Source: an uncultured Lachnospiraceae bacterium
GTDB taxonomy: Bacteria; Bacillota; Clostridia; Lachnospirales; Lachnospiraceae
DNA length: 7,562 nt
Direction of reading: 5' to 3'
NCBI GenBank assembly: GCA_947177105.1
Contig: CAMWTF010000114.1
Location: 1 to 7,562, forward strand
Shown: in pieces, positions 5,983 through 7,562 of the stretch
Position numbering within the stretch: the stretch's first letter is position 1
Layout: each line of letters begins with the position of its first letter
The notes under the pieces: model-generated
What the model saw: only the letters and a program-made list of their open reading frames with translations
Databases searched by the model: none
What the model was told of the DNA's origin: nothing
Position numbers and translations under genes: made by a program

Positions 5983-7434
5983 ATGAATACAGATGTATAC
6001 CAGAGTCCGTTATCGGAGCGTTATGCCAGTAAGGAGATGCAGTACATTTTTTCCCAGGATATGAAATTTCGTACCTGGAGGAGGCTTTGGATTGCCTTGG
6101 CGGAGACGGAGAAGGAGCTGGGGCTGTCTCAGAACGGAAAACCTGTTATCACCCAGGAGCAGATCGATGAGCTGAAGGCCCATGCGGAGGATATCAATTA
6201 TGAGGTGGCCAGGGCCAGGGAGAAGGAGGTGCGCCATGATGTGATGAGCCATGTGTACGCCTATGGGCAGCAGTGTCCCAAGGCGGCAGGGATTATCCAC
6301 CTGGGAGCGACTTCCTGCTATGTGGGAGATAATACGGATATCATCGTTATGACGGAGGCTCTTAAGCTGGTGAAGAAGAAGCTGGTGAACGTGATGAAGG
6401 AACTGGCGGACTTTGCGGAGCAATATAAGGCTCAGCCCACTCTGGCATTCACGCATTTTCAGCCGGCGCAGCCCACCACTGTGGGCAAGCGCGCCACTCT
6501 GTGGCTGCAGGAGTTCTGTCTGGATCTGGAGGATTTGGAGCATGTGCTTTCCACTATGAAGCTGTTGGGATCCAAGGGCACCACGGGCACTCAGGCATCT
6601 TTTTTGGAGCTTTTTGACGGGGATCAGGAGACCATCGACAAGATTGATCCCATGATTGCCGCCAAGATGGGTTTTGCGGAGTGCTATCCGGTTTCGGGAC
6701 AGACCTATTCCCGCAAGGTAGATACCCGTGTGGCCAATGTGCTGGCGGGCATTGCGGCCAGCGCACACAAGATGAGTAATGACATACGGCTGCTTCAGCA
6801 CTTGAAAGAGGTGGAGGAGCCCTTTGAAAAGAGCCAAATAGGATCTTCCGCCATGGCTTATAAGCGCAATCCCATGAGGAGCGAGCGCATTGCGTCCCTG
6901 TCCAGATATGTGATGATTGACGCGCTGAATCCGGCCATTACCTCCGCCACCCAGTGGTTTGAGAGGACGCTGGATGACTCGGCTAACAAGAGATTGTCCA
7001 TTCCGGAGGGATTCCTGGCCGTTGACGGAATCCTGGATCTATGTCTGAATGTGGTGGACGGGCTGGTGGTGTACCCCAAAGTCATCGAGAAGAGACTGCG
7101 CAGCGAATTGCCCTTTATGGCCACCGAAAATATCATGATGGATGCGGTGAAAAACGGCGGCAACCGCCAGGAGCTGCATGAGCGCATCCGGGAGTTATCC
7201 ATGGAGGCGGGCCGCAATGTGAAGGCGGAGGGCCGGGAGAATAATCTGCTGGAGCTGATCGCCGCCGATCCTGCCTTTAACATGAGCCTGGAGGATTTGC
7301 AGAAGACTATGGATCCGGCGAAGTATGTGGGACGTTCCAGGGAGCAGGTGGATGCGTTTCTGGAGAAAGTGGTGTACCCGATTCTGGAGGCCAACAAGGA
7401 ACTGCTGGGTGTGAAAGCGGTTATCAATGTATAA
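5983..7434 (+). CDS. purB: Adenylosuccinate lyase (EC 4.3.2.2), eukaryote-like type
   Basis: 483 residues, complete, cytosolic homotetramer in known family members. It catalyses two fumarate-releasing steps of purine synthesis: SAICAR to AICAR, and adenylosuccinate to AMP. Fumarase/aspartase superfamily motifs are present in order. RHDVMSHV (84-91) holds the conserved active-site His85. GATSCYVGDNTD (108-119) and FTHFQPAQPTTVGKR (156-170) hold substrate-binding residues and the catalytic His158. The superfamily signature GSSAMAYKRNP (287-297) lies in the mobile loop with catalytic Ser288/Ser289. WFERTLDDSAN (325-335) and LPFMATENI (376-384) complete the active site. Length and long identical blocks (for example CPKAAGIIHLGATSCYVGDN) resemble animal ADSL (~484 residues) more than Bacillus PurB (~430). 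One small difference is Ala292 in the signature, where animal enzymes have Pro. It has its own promoter and is followed 18 bp later by a PurF-like gene, fitting a purine operon. Confidence 0.97.
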   Translation: MNTDVYQSPLSERYASKEMQYIFSQDMKFRTWRRLWIALAETEKELGLSQNGKPVITQEQIDELKAHAEDINYEVARAREKEVRHDVMSHVYAYGQQCPKAAGIIHLGATSCYVGDNTDIIVMTEALKLVKKKLVNVMKELADFAEQYKAQPTLAFTHFQPAQPTTVGKRATLWLQEFCLDLEDLEHVLSTMKLLGSKGTTGTQASFLELFDGDQETIDKIDPMIAAKMGFAECYPVSGQTYSRKVDTRVANVLAGIAASAHKMSNDIRLLQHLKEVEEPFEKSQIGSSAMAYKRNPMRSERIASLSRYVMIDALNPAITSATQWFERTLDDSANKRLSIPEGFLAVDGILDLCLNVVDGLVVYPKVIEKRLRSELPFMATENIMMDAVKNGGNRQELHERIRELSMEAGRNVKAEGRENNLLELIAADPAFNMSLEDLQKTMDPAKYVGRSREQVDAFLEKVVYPILEANKELLGVKAVINV

Positions 7435-7438
7435 GGGT

Positions 7439-7444
7439 AAGGAG
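7439..7444 (+). promoter_or_regulatory. Ribosome binding site of the PurF-like gene
   Basis: AAGGAG lies 8 nt before ATG 7453, within the 18-bp gap after the purB stop. With no promoter or terminator in the gap, the two genes are probably co-transcribed. Confidence 0.75.
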
Positions 7445-7452
7445 AATGAATT

Positions 7453-7562
7453 ATGGGTGGTTTTTTTGGAGTAGCAGCCAAAGAGGATTGCGTATTTGAT
7501 TTGTTTTTCGGGACAGACTACCATTCCCATCTGGGAACCAGACGTGCCGGTATGGCGGTTTA
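7453..7562 (+). CDS. Amidophosphoribosyltransferase-like protein lacking the N-terminal catalytic Cys (3' truncated)
   Basis: Only the first 36 codons are in the window (MGGFFGVAAKEDCVFDLFFG...HSHLGTRRAGMAV), and the frame is open to the edge. The pattern follows the N-terminus of class II (Ntn-type) glutamine amidotransferases of the PurF type: a strand of the form CGxFG, then LxxLxHRGQ-(E/D)-(S/A)-G. Here GGFFGV replaces CGVFGI, so Gly2 occupies the place of the Cys nucleophile that normally becomes residue 1, and HSHLGTRRAGMA replaces HSLQHRGQEGAGIVA. PurF makes 5-phosphoribosylamine from PRPP and glutamine, the first committed purine step, and the location after purB fits. Without the Cys, glutamine hydrolysis should be lost. 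It may use ammonia, be a regulatory paralogue, or do something else. The phosphoribosyltransferase domain is beyond the window, so the enzyme name is provisional. Confidence 0.65.
   Translation, partial: MGGFFGVAAKEDCVFDLFFGTDYHSHLGTRRAGMAV

Overview
The window looks like a chromosomal stretch from a gut-type Clostridia, most likely Lachnospiraceae. The evidence is the DUF5717/DUF5716-type gene pair next to purine genes, strong AGGAGG-like ribosome binding sites, occasional non-ATG starts, and moderately GC-rich, uniform codon use (clearly above 50% GC by eye). All genes lie on the + strand and are tightly packed. I see no mobile element, tRNA/rRNA, CRISPR array or convincing Rho-independent terminator.

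Region 1 (1-5800) is a three-gene module of uncharacterised proteins. The first is the C-terminal ~735 residues of a very large helical-repeat protein with an embedded beta-rich segment (DUF5717-like; its 5' end lies outside the window). The second is a 748-residue protein (DUF5716-like). By eye it follows the whole Hsp70/DnaK layout: nucleotide-binding fold, hydrophobic linker and beta-sandwich. Its catalytic residues are lost, and a TPR-like helical C-terminus replaces the usual lid. The third is a 394-residue coiled-coil protein with a central two-helix transmembrane hairpin, started at TTG directly behind a perfect 10-bp-arm palindrome. Together they suggest a membrane-tethered scaffold or pseudochaperone assembly. 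That is an inference; I know of no described function.

Region 2 (5801-7562) is a separate transcription unit. A good sigma-A-type promoter (TTGATT-17-TATACT) in a 182-bp gap drives an ~89-nt leader containing a hairpin. Then come purB (adenylosuccinate lyase of the animal/eukaryote-like type) and, 18 bp later, the first 36 codons of a PurF-like amidophosphoribosyltransferase. In the latter, Gly occupies the position of the glutaminase nucleophile Cys.

The points most worth following are the degenerate Hsp70-like protein with its membrane partner, and the PurF-like protein without its catalytic cysteine.
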